Shown here in pieces: positions 6,199-6,387 of a stretch of DNA of 6,387 nt. The notes under the pieces are model-generated. The model ran no database searches. It had not been told where the DNA came from and saw only the letters and a program-made list of their open reading frames with translations. The stretch lies in contig JBBRCF010000165.1 of the NCBI GenBank assembly GCA_038205135.1, forward strand, positions 1 through 6,387, read 5' to 3'. The stretch's first letter is position 1, and every line of letters begins with the position of its first letter. A program made the translations under genes and the position numbers. Source of the DNA: UBA9554 sp038205135 (lineage in GTDB: Bacteria > Pseudomonadota > Alphaproteobacteria > Rhodobacterales > Rhodobacteraceae).

Positions 6199-6387
6199 TC
6201 ACGCCTTGTTCATGCGGTTTGCGATCAGGTCATCGACCACAGACGGATCGGCCAGCGTCGAGGTGTCGCCCAATGCACCGTAGTCGTTTTCGGCGATCTT
6301 GCGCAGGATACGGCGCATGATCTTGCCCGACCGCGTTTTCGGCAGGCCCGGCGCCCACTGGATCAGGTCCGGGCTGGCGATCGGGCC
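6199..6387 (-). CDS. acs: Acetyl-CoA synthetase, C-terminal fragment (cut by window edge)
   Basis: Only the last 62 codons are inside the window; the gene continues beyond 6387 and ends with TGA at 6199-6201. The fragment is the mobile C-terminal subdomain of an AMP-forming acetyl-CoA synthetase, which makes acetyl-CoA, AMP and PPi from acetate, ATP and CoA in the cytoplasm. The deciding motif is PKTRSGKIMRRILRKIA (codons about 6286-6336). It carries the catalytic lysine of the SGKIMRR signature, which in characterised Acs enzymes is the site of inactivating acetylation by Pat-type acetyltransferases and reactivation by sirtuins. The tail LGDTSTLADPSVVDDLI is also typical of the family. The stop codon lies 4 nt before the adk start, so the two are probably co-transcribed. 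The family assignment is firm; any control by acetylation is inferred from the conserved lysine. Confidence 0.95.
   Translation of the reverse strand, partial: GPIASPDLIQWAPGLPKTRSGKIMRRILRKIAENDYGALGDTSTLADPSVVDDLIANRMNKA

Noticed and set aside
1..6387. Search for tRNA/rRNA genes, CRISPR arrays, insertion sequences, phage genes and attachment sites.
   Set aside because: None seen by eye. Coding density is nearly complete on one strand, the only tandem repeat is the coding 12-bp one, and no transposase or integrase motif appears.

Overview
The window looks like a GC-rich alphaproteobacterial chromosome, most likely from the order Rhodobacterales. This rests on the base composition, on the style of the proteins, and on the gene order acs / symporter small subunit / symporter / cNMP-CBS-DUF294 protein, which is typical of that group. 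I could not run a database search, so the taxonomic placement is an inference.

Every gene I can support lies on the minus strand, so the window is transcribed from right (6387) to left (1). In transcription order it holds: the last 62 codons of acetyl-CoA synthetase (acs, 6199-6387, cut by the window edge); a zinc-lid adenylate kinase (adk, 5511-6194); a 62-nt spacer with overlapping hairpins; a DUF4212 symporter small subunit (5191-5448); a large sodium:solute symporter, probably for acetate or another short carboxylate (3230-5173); a 55-nt spacer with a perfect 11-bp hairpin; a four-domain cNMP/CBS/nucleotidyltransferase protein (1351-3174); an uncharacterised two-helix membrane protein (802-1338); a stand-alone receiver protein with a tandem-repeat linker (326-799); and the N-terminus of a two-helix membrane protein (1-329, cut by the window edge) that resembles the anchor of membrane-bound DnaQ-type exonucleases. 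Spacings are 4, 62, 17, 55, 12 and 2 nt, ending in a 4-nt overlap, so this is probably one operon or two closely linked ones. No stretch above 300 bases lacks a gene.

The first half forms a coherent acetate-assimilation module. The symporter and its small subunit import the carboxylate. Acs activates it to acetyl-CoA with release of AMP and PPi, and the adenylate kinase converts that AMP plus ATP into two ADP. The second half looks regulatory: a putative adenylyl- or nucleotide-sensing CBS protein with a nucleotidyltransferase core, a membrane protein of unknown role, an output-less receiver and a membrane-anchored protein. How this second half serves acetate metabolism is not evident from sequence. 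It is the part of the window with most room for new biology.
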